64,000 nucleotides of DNA from Burkholderiales bacterium (GCA_013044035.1 JABEVE010000009.1:1-64000), one strand, 5' to 3'; positions 31,495 through 41,485 are shown, counted from the first letter of the stretch. Translations and numbers: made by a program. Notes: generated by a model not told the origin, from the sequence alone.

Positions 31495-31525
31495 AAAAAA
31501 GCCCAGGCAAACATCGCCCGGGCTT
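31495..31525 (-). terminator. Intrinsic terminator of gltA
   Basis: Read on the minus strand: AAGCCCGGGC, a short loop, then GCCTGGGCTT running into TTTT and AT. The stem is 10 bp with one G-T mismatch pair. It lies 36 bases after the gltA stop. Confidence 0.85.
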
Positions 31526-31560
31526 GCGCCCGGCCATGCGGGCGGGAGGTCGCCGGCGTG

Positions 31561-32874
31561 TCAGCCGCGTTGGGCGAGCGGCACCACGTCGCGCTTGACG
31601 GCGCCGGTGAACAATTGGCGCGGACGGCCGATCTTGTATTCCGGGTCGGTCAGCATTTCGTTGAGCTGGGCGATCCAGCCCACGGTGCGCGCTAGGGCGA
31701 AATTAGCTGTGAACAGCGAGACCGGCACGCCGATGGCTTTTTGCACGATGCCGGAGTAGAAGTCGACATTGGGGTAGAGCTTGCGCTGAATGAAGTAGTC
31801 GTCTTCGAGGGCGATTTTTTCCAGGGTCATGGCCAGCTTGAACAACGGGTCGTCGTGCAAGCCCAGAGCGTCGAGCACTTCGTGGCAGGTTTCACGCATG
31901 AGCTTGGCGCGCGGGTCGTAGTTCTTGTACACGCGGTGGCCAAAACCCATCAGCCGCACCGAGGAATTCTTGTCTTTGACATTGGCGATGAACTCGCCGA
32001 TCCTGGCTACCCCGCCCTGCGCCTGAATGTCGTCGAGCATGTTCAGGCAGGCTTCGTTGGCGCCGCCATGCGCCGGGCCCCACAGACAGGCCACGCCAGC
32101 GGCAATGGCGGCAAACGGGTTGGTCCCCGACGAGGCGCACAGCCGCACCGTGGAGGTCGAGGCGTTCTGTTCGTGGTCGGCGTGGAGAATGAAAATGCGG
32201 TCGAGCGCGCGCTCGATCACCGGGTTGGGCTCGAAGTCCTCGCACGGCGTGGCCCACATCATGCGCATGAAGTTGGCGGCGTAGCTCAACCTGTTCTGCG
32301 GGTACATGTAGGGCTGGCCCATGTTGTACTTGTAGGCCATCGCCACCAGCGTCGGCATTTTGGCAATCAGGCGGATGGCCGAAATATTGCGCTGCTCGGG
32401 ATCATGGACGTTGATGGAATCGGGGTAAAACGCCGACATCGCGCCCACCAGCCCGGTGAGCACGGCCATCGGATGGGCATCACGACGGAAACCGCGCAGA
32501 AAAAATTGCATCTGCTCATTGACCATCGTGTGCTGGGTGACGCGGGTCAGGAAATCTTGCTTCTGCGCGGCGTCAGGCAGTTCCCCGTAGAGGATAAGGT
32601 AGCAGGTTTCCATGTAGTCGCAATGCACCGCGATCTGCTCGATGGGATAGCCGCGGTAGAGCAACTCACCCTTGTCACCGTCGATGTAGGTGATGGCCGA
32701 GCTGCACGAGGCGGTGGAGAGAAAGCCCGGGTCATAGGTGAACTTGCCGGTCTGGGCATACAGCTTGCGAATGTCGATCACATCCGGGCCCACGGAGCCT
32801 TTGTGGATGGGCAGTTCGACACTGGGAGAGCCGTCGGAGAACGACAGCGTGGCTTTGACATCGGATGGGATCAT
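31561..32874 (-). CDS. gltA: Citrate synthase, type II
   Basis: Condenses acetyl-CoA and oxaloacetate. 437 aa, the length of the NADH-sensitive hexameric type. Catalytic residues lie in [23 protein letters not shown] and [16 protein letters not shown]. The ATG giving [12 protein letters not shown] is preferred; the 87-base upstream extension overlaps the sdhE end and is not family sequence. It closes the sdhCDAB-sdhE-gltA unit and is followed by a terminator. Confidence 0.97.
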   Translation of the reverse strand: MIPSDVKATLSFSDGSPSVELPIHKGSVGPDVIDIRKLYAQTGKFTYDPGFLSTASCSSAITYIDGDKGELLYRGYPIEQIAVHCDYMETCYLILYGELPDAAQKQDFLTRVTQHTMVNEQMQFFLRGFRRDAHPMAVLTGLVGAMSAFYPDSINVHDPEQRNISAIRLIAKMPTLVAMAYKYNMGQPYMYPQNRLSYAANFMRMMWATPCEDFEPNPVIERALDRIFILHADHEQNASTSTVRLCASSGTNPFAAIAAGVACLWGPAHGGANEACLNMLDDIQAQGGVARIGEFIANVKDKNSSVRLMGFGHRVYKNYDPRAKLMRETCHEVLDALGLHDDPLFKLAMTLEKIALEDDYFIQRKLYPNVDFYSGIVQKAIGVPVSLFTANFALARTVGWIAQLNEMLTDPEYKIGRPRQLFTGAVKRDVVPLAQRG

Positions 32875-32964
32875 GAGGCAGCTCCGGATGAAGGAAAGTG
32901 AGTGCTGTGTCGGGGCTTGTCGCGCCCCAATCTCGTGCATGCGGTCAAGAGGTACAAGCAAGTT

Positions 32965-33237
32965 TCAAGCCGCCCTGAGCCAGTGCAGAACATGCATTTG
33001 CGCAGGCGCCAGTTGATCTGGGGTGGGTTCGACATGGCCCAGCAGCATGTCCAGTAGCAGGTTGTCATCGAGCTCGAGCAAGGCTTGCAAGGCTTGCCAG
33101 TCGGCCGGCTGCAGCGTTTTGGCGTGGCGCTCGAAAAACCGGCCGAGGATGAGATCGTTTTCCAGCAGACCCCGCCGGGCACGCCATCGCAGGCGACGCA
33201 AGGCGGCATCGTCGATGGGCGTGGCGTCTGGCTGCAT
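32965..33237 (-). CDS. sdhE: Succinate dehydrogenase assembly factor (FAD assembly)
   Basis: 90 aa of the SdhE/CptB (YgfY) family, which helps attach FAD covalently to SdhA. The diagnostic RRGLLEND motif (R22, G23, E26) is present, and the whole chain is helical as in the family. It lies between sdhB and gltA, supporting the role. Confidence 0.94.
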   Translation of the reverse strand: MQPDATPIDDAALRRLRWRARRGLLENDLILGRFFERHAKTLQPADWQALQALLELDDNLLLDMLLGHVEPTPDQLAPAQMHVLHWLRAA

Positions 33238-33254
33238 GGGCTACGGCTGCAAGC

Positions 33255-33965
33255 TCAGACGGCGCGACGCACCATCAAATCCTTGATATTGCCGATGGCG
33301 CGCGTGGGGTTGAGCCCCTTGGGGCAGACATCGACGCAGTTCATGATGGTGTGGCAGCGAAACAGGCGGTAGGGATCTTCCAGATTGTCCAGGCGAGCGT
33401 TCGTGGCTTCGTCGCGGCTGTCGGCAATGAAGCGGTAAGCCTGCAGCAGGCCAGCAGGGCCGACGAATTTATCCGGATTCCACCAGAAGCTGGGGCAGGA
33501 GGTGGAGCAACTGGCGCACAAGATGCATTCGTACAGCCCGTCGAGCACCTCGCGCTGCTCGGGACTTTGCAGCCGCTCCTTTTCCGGTGGCGGCGTGTCG
33601 TTGATGAGGTAGGGCTTGATCGAGTGGTACTGGTTGAAGAACTGGGTCATGTCGACGATCAGGTCGCGAATGACGGGGAGTCCCGGCAGGGGTTTGAGCA
33701 CCACAGGCTCCTTCAAGGTCAGCAGGTTGGTGGTGCAACTCAGGCCGTTCTTGCCGTTGATGTTCATGCCGTCGGAGCCGCAGACGCCTTCTCGGCAGGA
33801 GCGGCGGAAAGCGACGGTCTCGTCGACGTCGGACTTGATGCGCATGAGCGCGTCGAGCAGCATCTTGTCGTTGTGCTGCAACTCGACCTCGTAGTCCTGC
33901 ATGTACGGCTTGGCATCCTTGTCCGGGTCGTAGCGGTAGATGGAAAACTTCATCTTGCGTGTCAT
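33255..33965 (-). CDS. sdhB: Succinate dehydrogenase iron-sulfur subunit
   Basis: Carries electrons from SdhA FAD to quinone through three Fe-S clusters. 236 aa. The [2Fe-2S] ligands are in CREGVCGSDGMNINGKNGLSC, the [4Fe-4S] in CILCASCSTSC and the [3Fe-4S] in CHTIMNCVDVCPKG. The start ATG has GGAG 7 bases upstream. It follows sdhA by 20 bases. Confidence 0.98.
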   Translation of the reverse strand: MTRKMKFSIYRYDPDKDAKPYMQDYEVELQHNDKMLLDALMRIKSDVDETVAFRRSCREGVCGSDGMNINGKNGLSCTTNLLTLKEPVVLKPLPGLPVIRDLIVDMTQFFNQYHSIKPYLINDTPPPEKERLQSPEQREVLDGLYECILCASCSTSCPSFWWNPDKFVGPAGLLQAYRFIADSRDEATNARLDNLEDPYRLFRCHTIMNCVDVCPKGLNPTRAIGNIKDLMVRRAV

Positions 33966-33985
33966 GGTGGTCTCCTGGCCGCGCG

Positions 33986-35749
33986 TCAGAACGTGCGCGC
34001 CTTGGGTTTGAAGGTGTCGACGCTGAGGGGCTTCATCTGCACCGCGCGGTAGCTCAGGCGGTTGCCTTCGCTGAACCAGAGCGTGTGCTTGAGCCAGTTC
34101 ACGTCGTCACGCTCGGGATGGTCGCGATGCGAATGGGCGCCACGGCTTTCCTGCCGCGCCTCGGCCGAGACGATGGTGGCCTTGGCCGTCTCGATCAGGT
34201 TTTCCACCTCCAGGGCCTCGACACGCGCGGTGTTGAACACCTTGGATTTGTCCTTGAGGTGGATGTTCTGGGCACGCTGCGCGATCTCGCCGATGGCGCC
34301 GACGCCCTCGCGCAACAGTTCGGAGGTGCGAAACACGCCGCAATGCTTTTGCATGCTGGCGCGAATGTCGTTGGCGACATGCTGGATGGACTCGCCCGAG
34401 GTGGATGCATCCAGCCTGGCCAGGCGCGCCAGCGACGCATCGGCAGCGTCCGTCGGCAGCGGCTTGTGGCTGTGCTTGAGCAGGTCGCTCGAGCCGATGT
34501 GGTTGCCCGCAGCGCGACCGAACACCACCAGGTCGAGCAGGGAGTTGGTGCCCAGGCGGTTGGCGCCATGCACACTGACGCAGGAGCATTCGCCGATGGC
34601 GTAAAGCCCTCCGACGATGCGCTCACTGCCGTCGGCGCCCACGGTCAGAACCTGGCTGTGAAGATTGGCAGGCACCCCACCCATCTGGTAATGGATGGTG
34701 GGCACCACGGGAATGGGTTCCTTGGTGCAGTCCACATTGGCGAACTTGAGCGCGATTTCGGCAATCGACGGCAGGCGCTTGTGGATGGTCTCGGCGCCGA
34801 GATGGTCGAGCTTGAGCAGAACGTAGTCCTTGTTCGGCCCGGCGCCACGCCCTTCCTTGATCTCCTGGTCCATCGAGCGCGAGACGAAGTCGCGCGGCGC
34901 CAGGTCTTTGTAGGTCGGGGCGTAGCGCTCCATGAAGCGTTCGCCGTTGGCGTTGAGCAAGATGCCGCCCTCACCGCGCACACCTTCGGTGATGAGCACG
35001 CCGGCCCCGGCCACGCCGGTGGGGTGAAATTGCCAGAACTCCATGTCCTGCAGCGCAATGCCGGCGCGTGCGGCCATGCCCAGCCCGTCACCGGTGTTGA
35101 TGTAGGCGTTGGTGGACGCGGCAAAGATGCGCCCGGCTCCGCCCGTGGCCAACACCGTGGCCTTGGCTTCGAGGATGGTGACCTCGCCGCTTTCCATCTC
35201 CATCGCCACCACGCCGAGGACATCGCCATCGGCGTCGCGGATCAGGTCCAGCGCCATCCACTCGACAAAAAAGTGCGTGCGCGCCGCGACGTTCTGCTGG
35301 TACAGCGTGTGCAGCAGGGCGTGGCCCGTGCGGTCGGCAGCAGCGCAGGCGCGCTGCACCGGCTTCTCGCCCAGGTTGGCGGTGTGGCCGCCGAAAGGGC
35401 GCTGATAGATGGTGCCGTCGGGGTTGCGGTCGAACGGCATGCCCATGTGCTCCAACTCGTACACGGCGCTGGGCGCTTCGCGGCACATGAACTCGATGGC
35501 GTCCTGGTCGCCGAGGTAGTCTGACCCCTTCACCGTGTCGAACATGTGCCAGTACCAGTGGTCTTCGCTCATGTTGCCGAGCGAGGCACTGATGCCGCCC
35601 TGCGCCGCTACGGTGTGCGAGCGCGTGGGAAACACTTTGGACAGCACCGCCACATCGTGCCCGGCACGCGCGAGTTGCAGCGCACAGCGTAGCCCCGAGC
35701 CGCCGGCGCCAACGATGACCACATCGAATTTGCGTTTGTTGACCGCCAT
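33986..35749 (-). CDS. sdhA: Succinate dehydrogenase flavoprotein subunit
   Basis: Oxidises succinate to fumarate at covalently bound FAD. 587 aa. The dinucleotide fold is FDVVIVGAGGSGLRCALQ; the FAD-linking His is in PTRSHTVAAQGG, with the active-site region QFHPTGVAGAGVL. The ATG (MAVNKRKFD) is the family start; a long upstream open stretch over sdhD is a shadow. Confidence 0.98.
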   Translation of the reverse strand: MAVNKRKFDVVIVGAGGSGLRCALQLARAGHDVAVLSKVFPTRSHTVAAQGGISASLGNMSEDHWYWHMFDTVKGSDYLGDQDAIEFMCREAPSAVYELEHMGMPFDRNPDGTIYQRPFGGHTANLGEKPVQRACAAADRTGHALLHTLYQQNVAARTHFFVEWMALDLIRDADGDVLGVVAMEMESGEVTILEAKATVLATGGAGRIFAASTNAYINTGDGLGMAARAGIALQDMEFWQFHPTGVAGAGVLITEGVRGEGGILLNANGERFMERYAPTYKDLAPRDFVSRSMDQEIKEGRGAGPNKDYVLLKLDHLGAETIHKRLPSIAEIALKFANVDCTKEPIPVVPTIHYQMGGVPANLHSQVLTVGADGSERIVGGLYAIGECSCVSVHGANRLGTNSLLDLVVFGRAAGNHIGSSDLLKHSHKPLPTDAADASLARLARLDASTSGESIQHVANDIRASMQKHCGVFRTSELLREGVGAIGEIAQRAQNIHLKDKSKVFNTARVEALEVENLIETAKATIVSAEARQESRGAHSHRDHPERDDVNWLKHTLWFSEGNRLSYRAVQMKPLSVDTFKPKARTF

Positions 35750-35751
35750 GC

Positions 35752-36117
35752 TCAAGTCCTCCACAACACTTGCACGCCCCAGCCGGCACAAGCCACCAGC
35801 CAGACGATGGTGAGCACCTGCAACGACAGGCGCAATGACACGGACTTGATGTAGTCCATCCAGATGTCGCGCACCCCCACCCAGACGTGGTAGGTCAGGG
35901 CGATCACGGCGACGAAACTCAGCAGCTTCATCCACTGCGCTGCATACAGCGCCTGCCAGCGCGCGTAGTTCAGCGGCCCCGGCCAGATGAAATACCCCAA
36001 CAGCACCAGGGTGTAGACCGCCAGCACGACGGCCGTGACACGCTGCGCCAGCCAGTCACGGAACCCGTAATGCGCACCCACCACCAGACGGTGTGCGCCG
36101 TAGTTCGTCGAACTCAT
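35752..36117 (-). CDS. sdhD: Succinate dehydrogenase membrane anchor subunit
   Basis: 121 aa with three TM segments (about residues 22-43, 60-82, 96-116). With SdhC it binds heme b and quinone. The YGFRDWLAQRVTAVVLAVYT start of TM1 fits the family. It ends just before sdhA. Confidence 0.95.
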   Translation of the reverse strand: MSSTNYGAHRLVVGAHYGFRDWLAQRVTAVVLAVYTLVLLGYFIWPGPLNYARWQALYAAQWMKLLSFVAVIALTYHVWVGVRDIWMDYIKSVSLRLSLQVLTIVWLVACAGWGVQVLWRT

Positions 36118-36195
36118 TGAAACCCCCTTGGCGCGAGACGCCTCTCGTCCGGGACGGATGAACCCGCCTTCGAGCCGCTGTGTAGTGTGCCCATG

Positions 36196-36606
36196 TCAAG
36201 CTCCCACGAACAGATGCGCCGCGAAAGCCGCGGTCGCCAACAACGAGACGGCGAAGGTGGCCACGGCCAGCTTGCGTCCCTGCTCCTTGCTCACGGTCTG
36301 GAACGCGTCCATCACCAGGTGCCTGACACCGGCGGCCAGATGGTGAGCCAGGGCCCAGAACAGCACCAGCAGCAGCAGTTTGACTGGCCACAAGCCGAGA
36401 AATTGGGCGAGTTGCGCATAGCTCTGTTCGGAGCGCAGGCTGGTGTCGAGCATCCAGAGCGTGAAGGGGAGCAAAAAAAACATCAATGCTCCGCTGACAC
36501 GGTGCAGGATGGACACCAGTCCAGCCAGCGGCAGCCTATAGCCGGCAATCTGGGAAATATTGATGTTGCGGAATTCGGGTCGTTTTCGTGTGTGAACGGT
36601 TGACAT
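36196..36606 (-). CDS. sdhC: Succinate dehydrogenase cytochrome b556 subunit
   Basis: 136 aa with three TM segments. The SILHRVSGALMFF quinone-site motif and the heme-ligand His in the HHLAAGVRHLVMD region are present. First gene of sdhCDAB; a 17-bp perfect palindrome lies about 35 bases upstream of its start. Confidence 0.96.
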   Translation of the reverse strand: MSTVHTRKRPEFRNINISQIAGYRLPLAGLVSILHRVSGALMFFLLPFTLWMLDTSLRSEQSYAQLAQFLGLWPVKLLLLVLFWALAHHLAAGVRHLVMDAFQTVSKEQGRKLAVATFAVSLLATAAFAAHLFVGA

Positions 36607-36639
36607 GATTGTTGGATCTCCACCGGATGGATGACGAGT

Positions 36640-36656
36640 TTATTGCGCCGCAATAA
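36640..36656. promoter_or_regulatory. 17-bp perfect palindrome upstream of sdhC
   Basis: TTATTGCG, one central C, then CGCAATAA. It lies between the GntR-regulator stop and the sdhC start, without a following T run, so an operator is more likely than a terminator. Which protein would bind it is unknown. Confidence 0.6.
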
Positions 36657-36684
36657 CCCTGGATTTCTGCGCCTGTTTGTCAGC

Positions 36685-37473
36685 TCAACTCAGCGCGTTA
36701 CGGTAGTGATGATGCGCTGTGGAGTACAGCCCCCGGCGTAATTCTGCGGGTTGGTCGCCATAGCTGAACGCGAGGCGCTCGACCGACAGCAAGGCCTGCC
36801 CCACGGGAACCTTGAGTAGCTCGGCTTCTTGCGGGCCGGCGCTCACGGCGCGGATTTTTTCCTCGGCCCGCACCATGCGCGTGCCGAACTCGGATTCAAA
36901 CAGGGCGTAGAGCGGCCCTTGGTAACGTTCCAGACGCTCGGCTGTCAGACCACGAAACGGAGCGCCTTGGAGATAAATGTCCTCGTAGACCAGAGGCTCG
37001 CCGCCGATGTGCAGGATGCGGCGGATCTCCAGCACCATGTCTCCAGGCTTGATGGCCAGCAATCGGGCCACATCCGCCGCCGCGCGCATACGATGGCACT
37101 CGAGAAACTGCCGTTGCATGCGCAACGCCTGGCCGGACTCGCTGTCGGGCACCATGCGCAGGAACCGGAACTTGACCTGCTCTTCGTGGTGGGTGGAAAC
37201 GAAGGTGCCGCGTCCCTGGCGGCGCAGCAGCAGGTTTTCAGCGGCAAGTTCGTCAATCGCCTTGCGCACCGTGCCCTGGCTGACGCCGAAGCGCAAGGCC
37301 AGTTCAGCCTCGCTCGGGATCAGTTCGCCGGGCTTCCATTCGCCACTTTGCAGACTGCGTGTCAGTAACGCCTTGATCTGCTGGTAGAGCGGGCTGAAGA
37401 CGGGACTGACGCCTGTGGCGGCCGTTGCCGAGGGAGCGTTGCCGGAATGGATCGGGGTGACCATGCGCTGCAT
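36685..37473 (-). CDS. GntR-family (HutC type) transcriptional regulator
   Basis: 262 aa. A wHTH DNA-binding domain (about residues 27-95) contains GELIPSEAELALRFGVSQ and RRQGRGTFV, followed by a UTRA ligand-binding domain (about 115-250). UTRA domains bind small carboxylates, sugars or amino acids. It is flanked by sdhC downstream on the same strand and mdh divergently, so control of the dicarboxylate part of the TCA cycle is the natural inference. A start at Met4 is an alternative. Confidence 0.9.
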   Translation of the reverse strand: MQRMVTPIHSGNAPSATAATGVSPVFSPLYQQIKALLTRSLQSGEWKPGELIPSEAELALRFGVSQGTVRKAIDELAAENLLLRRQGRGTFVSTHHEEQVKFRFLRMVPDSESGQALRMQRQFLECHRMRAAADVARLLAIKPGDMVLEIRRILHIGGEPLVYEDIYLQGAPFRGLTAERLERYQGPLYALFESEFGTRMVRAEEKIRAVSAGPQEAELLKVPVGQALLSVERLAFSYGDQPAELRRGLYSTAHHHYRNALS

Positions 37474-37512
37474 TGCAGCACACGACCACGACCTTGTCCA
37501 CCATGACCTAAT

Positions 37513-37520
37513 AGATATCT
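37513..37520. promoter_or_regulatory. Short palindrome in an AT-rich patch upstream of mdh
   Basis: AGATATCT within TAATAGATATCTTATATATG, an AT-rich island in the divergent GntR/mdh region, just upstream of the mdh -35. A candidate operator half for the GntR regulator; unproven. Confidence 0.35.
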
Positions 37521-37539
37521 TATATATGACAGATGTTTA

Positions 37540-37568
37540 TTGACGCCCCCATGCTGGACGCCTAAACT
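37540..37568 (+). promoter_or_regulatory. Predicted sigma70 promoter of mdh
   Basis: The -35 is TTGACG, the spacer 17 bases, the -10 TAAACT. Transcription would start near 37575 and leave a leader of about 125 bases before the mdh ATG. Confidence 0.6.
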
Positions 37569-37569
37569 T

Positions 37570-37615
37570 CTTGATGCACCGCATCATCAGCCTGTCTAAT
37601 GCAAGCTGCATCAAG
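37570..37615 (+). promoter_or_regulatory. Inverted repeats at the mdh transcription start
   Basis: CTTGATGCA (37570-37578) is repeated inverted as TGCATCAAG (37607-37615). Inside the first arm a tighter palindrome, TGATGC-ACC-GCATCA, spans 37572-37586. They overlap the expected transcription start, where a repressor site would be effective. The RNA could also fold here. Confidence 0.5.
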
Positions 37616-37699
37616 CATGGTCAGCGCCGGGCTTGCATGCTTCACACTCTGCGGCCATTGGCTGCAACAGTTCAGTTCCGCACCTCACCGGAGTCCACC

Positions 37700-38686
37700 A
37701 TGTCCAAAGCCCCCATGCGCGTCGCCGTCACTGGCGCCGCCGGCCAGATCGGCTACGCCCTGCTGTTTCGCATCGCCTCGGGCGAAATGCTCGGCAACGA
37801 TCAGCCCGTGATCTTGCAACTGCTGGAAATTCCCGACGAAAAGGCACAGAAAGCGCTTCAAGGCGTGATGATGGAGCTGGAGGATTGCGCCTTTCCGCTG
37901 CTGGCCGGCATGAGCGCCCACGGCGACCCGAACACCGCGTTCAAGGACATCGACGCCGCCCTACTGGTGGGCGCACGCCCACGCGGCCCCGGCATGGAAC
38001 GGCGCGACCTGCTTTCGGCCAATGCGCAGATCTTCACCGCGCAAGGCAAGGCGCTGAACGCCGCGGCCAAGCGCGACGTGCGCGTGCTGGTGGTGGGCAA
38101 CCCGGCCAACACCAACGCCTACATCGCCATGAAGTCGGCCCCCGATTTGCCGAAGCAGAATTTCACCGCCATGCTGCGCCTGGACCATAACCGCGGCCTG
38201 TCGCAAATCGCTGCCAAGCTGGGCAAGCCGGTGGCCTCGATCGAGAAGTTCTGCGTCTGGGGCAACCACTCCCCCACCATGTATGCTGATTATCGCTTCG
38301 CCACGATCGACGGCCGCTCGGTGAAGGACATGATTGCCGACGACGACTGGAACCGCAATGTGTTCCTGCCCACCGTGGGCAAGCGCGGTGCCGCCATCAT
38401 CGAGGCCCGTGGCCTGAGTTCCGCGGCCTCGGCGGCCAATGCCGCCATCGACCACATGCACGACTGGTTTCTCGGCACGAATGGGCGCTGGGTGACCATG
38501 GGCATTGCGTCCGACGGCTCCTACGGTATTCCTGAAGGCACCATGTTCGGCGTGCCCGTGACCTGCACCCCCGGCAGCTACACCCGCGTGGCGGGACTGC
38601 CCATCGACACCTTCTCACAGACCTGCATCGACAAGACGCTGGCCGAGTTGATGGAAGAACAAGATGGCGTGAAGCATCTGCTGTAA
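37700..38686 (+). CDS. mdh: Malate dehydrogenase
   Basis: NAD-dependent malate/oxaloacetate interconversion. 328 aa of the cytosolic-type MDH common in betaproteobacteria. The nucleotide fold is [15 protein letters not shown], the substrate loop [16 protein letters not shown] and the active-site His in [11 protein letters not shown]. The ATG after GGAGTCCACC is chosen over an upstream in-frame extension of 43 codons that has no family similarity. It heads mdh-prpB-prpC and beyond. Confidence 0.97.
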   Translation: MSKAPMRVAVTGAAGQIGYALLFRIASGEMLGNDQPVILQLLEIPDEKAQKALQGVMMELEDCAFPLLAGMSAHGDPNTAFKDIDAALLVGARPRGPGMERRDLLSANAQIFTAQGKALNAAAKRDVRVLVVGNPANTNAYIAMKSAPDLPKQNFTAMLRLDHNRGLSQIAAKLGKPVASIEKFCVWGNHSPTMYADYRFATIDGRSVKDMIADDDWNRNVFLPTVGKRGAAIIEARGLSSAASAANAAIDHMHDWFLGTNGRWVTMGIASDGSYGIPEGTMFGVPVTCTPGSYTRVAGLPIDTFSQTCIDKTLAELMEEQDGVKHLL

Positions 38687-38715
38687 AACCTGCATCCAAC
38701 CGGTCGGGAGACAAC

Positions 38716-39624
38716 ATGCCGAGCCTCAGCAGCAACCCAAAGACCACCAGCCCCGGGCAGCGCCTGCGTCAGGCCGTGGGGAAAGAATGCCCGCTCCAGG
38801 TGGTTGGCGCGACCTGTGCTCAGCATGCCTTGTTGGCGAAGCGCGCCGGGTTTCATGCCATCTATCTGTCGGGCGGCGGCGTCGCGGCGGGCTCCCTGGG
38901 CATGCCCGATCTGGGCATCAACACGCTGGACGACGTGCTCATCGACGTGCGCCGCATCACCGATGTCTGCGACTTGCCGCTGCTGGTGGACGTGGACACG
39001 GGGTTCGGGCCGAGCGCCTTCAACATCGCCCGCACGGTGCAAAGTCTGATCAAGTTCGGCGCTGCCGGCATGCACATCGAAGACCAGGTCGGAGCCAAGC
39101 GCTGCGGCCACCGTCCTGGCAAGGAAATCGTCAGCATCTCGGAAATGGCCGATCGCGTCAAAGCCGCCGTGGACGCGCGCACCGATGAGGCCTTCGTCGT
39201 CATGGCCCGCACCGATGCGCTGGCTGTGGACGGACTGGACGCGGCGATCGAGCGTGCCGTGGCCTGCGTCGAGGCCGGCGCCGACATGATCTTCCCAGAA
39301 GCCATGACCGAACTCGTCCAGTATCGCCGCTTCGCCGACGCGGTGAAGGTGCCGGTGCTGGCCAACATCACCGAGTTCGGTGCCACGCCGCTCTTCACCA
39401 CCGACGCGTTGCGCAGCGCAGGCGTCAGCCTGGCGCTCTACCCGTTGTCGGCTTTCCGGGCGATGAACAAGGCGGCTGAGACCGTTTATGGCGCCATCCG
39501 CCGTGACGGCACGCAGCAAGCCGTGGTGAACCAGATGCAGACCCGTGCCGAGCTCTACGAAGTCATTGGCTACCACGCCTATGAACACCGGCTGGATGCC
39601 TTGTTCCAGCAAGCCAAGAGCTAG
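38716..39624 (+). CDS. prpB: 2-Methylisocitrate lyase
   Basis: Cleaves 2-methylisocitrate to pyruvate and succinate, the last step of the methylcitrate cycle for propionyl-CoA. 302 aa of the PEP mutase/isocitrate lyase family. The signature KRCGH is at residues 128-132 and metal ligands are in VDVDTGFG. Length and order (prpB-prpC) favour PrpB over other members such as oxaloacetate decarboxylases. Confidence 0.94.
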   Translation: MPSLSSNPKTTSPGQRLRQAVGKECPLQVVGATCAQHALLAKRAGFHAIYLSGGGVAAGSLGMPDLGINTLDDVLIDVRRITDVCDLPLLVDVDTGFGPSAFNIARTVQSLIKFGAAGMHIEDQVGAKRCGHRPGKEIVSISEMADRVKAAVDARTDEAFVVMARTDALAVDGLDAAIERAVACVEAGADMIFPEAMTELVQYRRFADAVKVPVLANITEFGATPLFTTDALRSAGVSLALYPLSAFRAMNKAAETVYGAIRRDGTQQAVVNQMQTRAELYEVIGYHAYEHRLDALFQQAKS

Positions 39625-39702
39625 GCTGAGCCGGGCTCGACGCATGAACCCGACCGAGCCGGGACATCAAAACCACGGCCCCCATCAACGCAGGAGACCC
39701 GC

Positions 39703-40875
39703 ATGAGCGAAGCCCAGGCAGCATCCGCCACACCGTCCACGACGCCCAAGCCGAAGAAGTCTGTGGCCCTCTCCGGCGTCGTCGCCGGCAACACGGCGCT
39801 GTGCACCGTCGGGCGCACCGGCAACGACTTGCATTACCGCGGCTACGACATTCTCGACATGGCCGACGTCTGCGAATTCGAGGAAATCGCCCATCTGCTG
39901 GTGCACGGCAAGCTGCCCAACAAGGCCGAACTGGCCGCTTACAAGACCAAGCTGCGCGCCCTGCGCGGCGTGCCCATGCAGGTGCGCGCGGTGCTGGAAG
40001 CGCTGCCGGCCTCCAGTCACCCGATGGACGTGATGCGCAGCGGCGTGTCGGCCCTGGGCTGCGTGCTGCCGGAGAAGGATGACCACAGCATCCCAGGCGC
40101 GCGCGACATGGCCGACCGGCTCATGGCCAGCCTCGGCTCCATGCTGCTGCTCTGGTACCACTACAGCCACAACGGACGACGCATCGAGGTGGAAACCGAC
40201 GACGACTCCATCGCCGGCCATTTTCTGCATCTCTTGCACGGCAAGCCGGCGTCCGAGCCCTGGGTGCGGGCGATGCACACCTCGCTCAACCTGTACGCCG
40301 AGCATGAGTTCAATGCCTCCACGTTCGCCGCACGGGTCATTGCCGGCACCGGCAGCGACTTTCACTCCTGCATCGCCGGTGCCATCGGCGCACTGCGCGG
40401 CCCCAAGCATGGCGGCGCCAACGAAGCCGCGTTCGACACCCAGAACCGCTACGACAACCCGGATGAGGCCGAGGCCGACATCGTGCGGCGCGTGGCGGCC
40501 AAGGAAGTCGTCATCGGCTTCGGCCACCCGGTCTACACCATCGCCGACCCGCGCAACGAGGTCATCAAGAACGTTGCCCAACGGCTGAGCATGGCTGCCG
40601 GCGACATGAAGCTGTTCGCCATAGCCGAGCGGCTGGAAGCGGTGATGCGGCGCGAAAAAAACATGTTCCCCAACCTCGACTGGTTCAGCGCCGTGAGCTA
40701 TTCGCTCATGGGCGTACCCACGGCCATGTTCACGCCGCTATTCGTGATTTCCCGCACCAGTGGCTGGAGCGCACATGTCATCGAGCAGCGGGTGGACAAC
40801 AAAATCATCCGTCCGAGCGCGAATTACACTGGTCCCGACGATCTGTCATTCGTGCCGCTGGCGCAGCGCCCCTGA
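39703..40875 (+). CDS. prpC: 2-Methylcitrate synthase
   Basis: Condenses propionyl-CoA with oxaloacetate. 390 aa, shorter than the type II citrate synthase also in this window. It has [18 protein letters not shown] and [19 protein letters not shown], the PrpC-type active-site region. It lies directly after prpB with about 78 bases between. Confidence 0.95.
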   Translation: MSEAQAASATPSTTPKPKKSVALSGVVAGNTALCTVGRTGNDLHYRGYDILDMADVCEFEEIAHLLVHGKLPNKAELAAYKTKLRALRGVPMQVRAVLEALPASSHPMDVMRSGVSALGCVLPEKDDHSIPGARDMADRLMASLGSMLLLWYHYSHNGRRIEVETDDDSIAGHFLHLLHGKPASEPWVRAMHTSLNLYAEHEFNASTFAARVIAGTGSDFHSCIAGAIGALRGPKHGGANEAAFDTQNRYDNPDEAEADIVRRVAAKEVVIGFGHPVYTIADPRNEVIKNVAQRLSMAAGDMKLFAIAERLEAVMRREKNMFPNLDWFSAVSYSLMGVPTAMFTPLFVISRTSGWSAHVIEQRVDNKIIRPSANYTGPDDLSFVPLAQRP

Positions 40876-40916
40876 GTCTGCCGAACGCGGCTTTTCTGCG
40901 ATTCGGAGACTTCATC

Positions 40917-41459
40917 ATGCCCCACGCACTGTTCGTATCCCGCCTCACCCCCTGGCTCTGCGGCATTTCACTGGCCGGTTCATCGTGCCTGCTCACCATC
41001 CAGGCGGCCGAGCCGGTGTCGCATCCTGCCGGTGAAACCACCAAGCTGCACAGCATCTCGTCCAAGGCTGACGCCACCGAAGTTGCCGAAGCCGAAGCCA
41101 AGCCGCTGCTGGGCCGCAGTCACGCCGCCCCAACACAGGCACAGCAGGTTGCGGCCACCGAAGCGGCGCATCAGGCCGTGAACCCCATATACCAGATGAA
41201 GTGGGGCCACATGGAATGCGGTTCGCACGAGTTCATGGACATCAAGCAGGAAGGGACGAACAACCAGTCCATTCTCGTCACCTGGAAAGGGCGGCGTTAC
41301 CTGCTCGCGCGCAAGCCCACCACCACCGGCGCCTATCACTTCGACGACGCCAAGGCCGGTCTGGTGATGATTCAGATTCCTGCCAAAAGCATGCTCTTCG
41401 ACAAGAGGAACATGACCCGCCTGGCTGACGACTGCAACCCCATCGTCGCCAACCGGTAA
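40917..41459 (+). CDS. Secreted protein of unknown function within the prp cluster (possible MliC-like fold)
   Basis: 180 aa. A signal peptide ([15 protein letters not shown], cleavage near residue 31) is followed by a low-complexity Ala/Glu-rich stretch to about 88 and a compact domain with two Cys (C101 and C173) that could form a disulfide. The pattern Cys, [16 protein letters not shown], then a strand-rich end faintly recalls the MliC lysozyme-inhibitor family, but I cannot confirm it. It lies 41 bases after prpC and 26 before prpD, in the same direction, so it should be co-transcribed with them. Its role is unknown. Confidence 0.75.
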   Translation: MPHALFVSRLTPWLCGISLAGSSCLLTIQAAEPVSHPAGETTKLHSISSKADATEVAEAEAKPLLGRSHAAPTQAQQVAATEAAHQAVNPIYQMKWGHMECGSHEFMDIKQEGTNNQSILVTWKGRRYLLARKPTTTGAYHFDDAKAGLVMIQIPAKSMLFDKRNMTRLADDCNPIVANR

Positions 41460-41485
41460 CTTCACATCCACATCCACCCCGCTCC

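Noticed and set aside
31299-31560. Leucine attenuator leader peptide upstream of leuC
   Set aside because: No short frame with a run of Leu codons followed by alternative hairpins was found; the only strong hairpin belongs to gltA.
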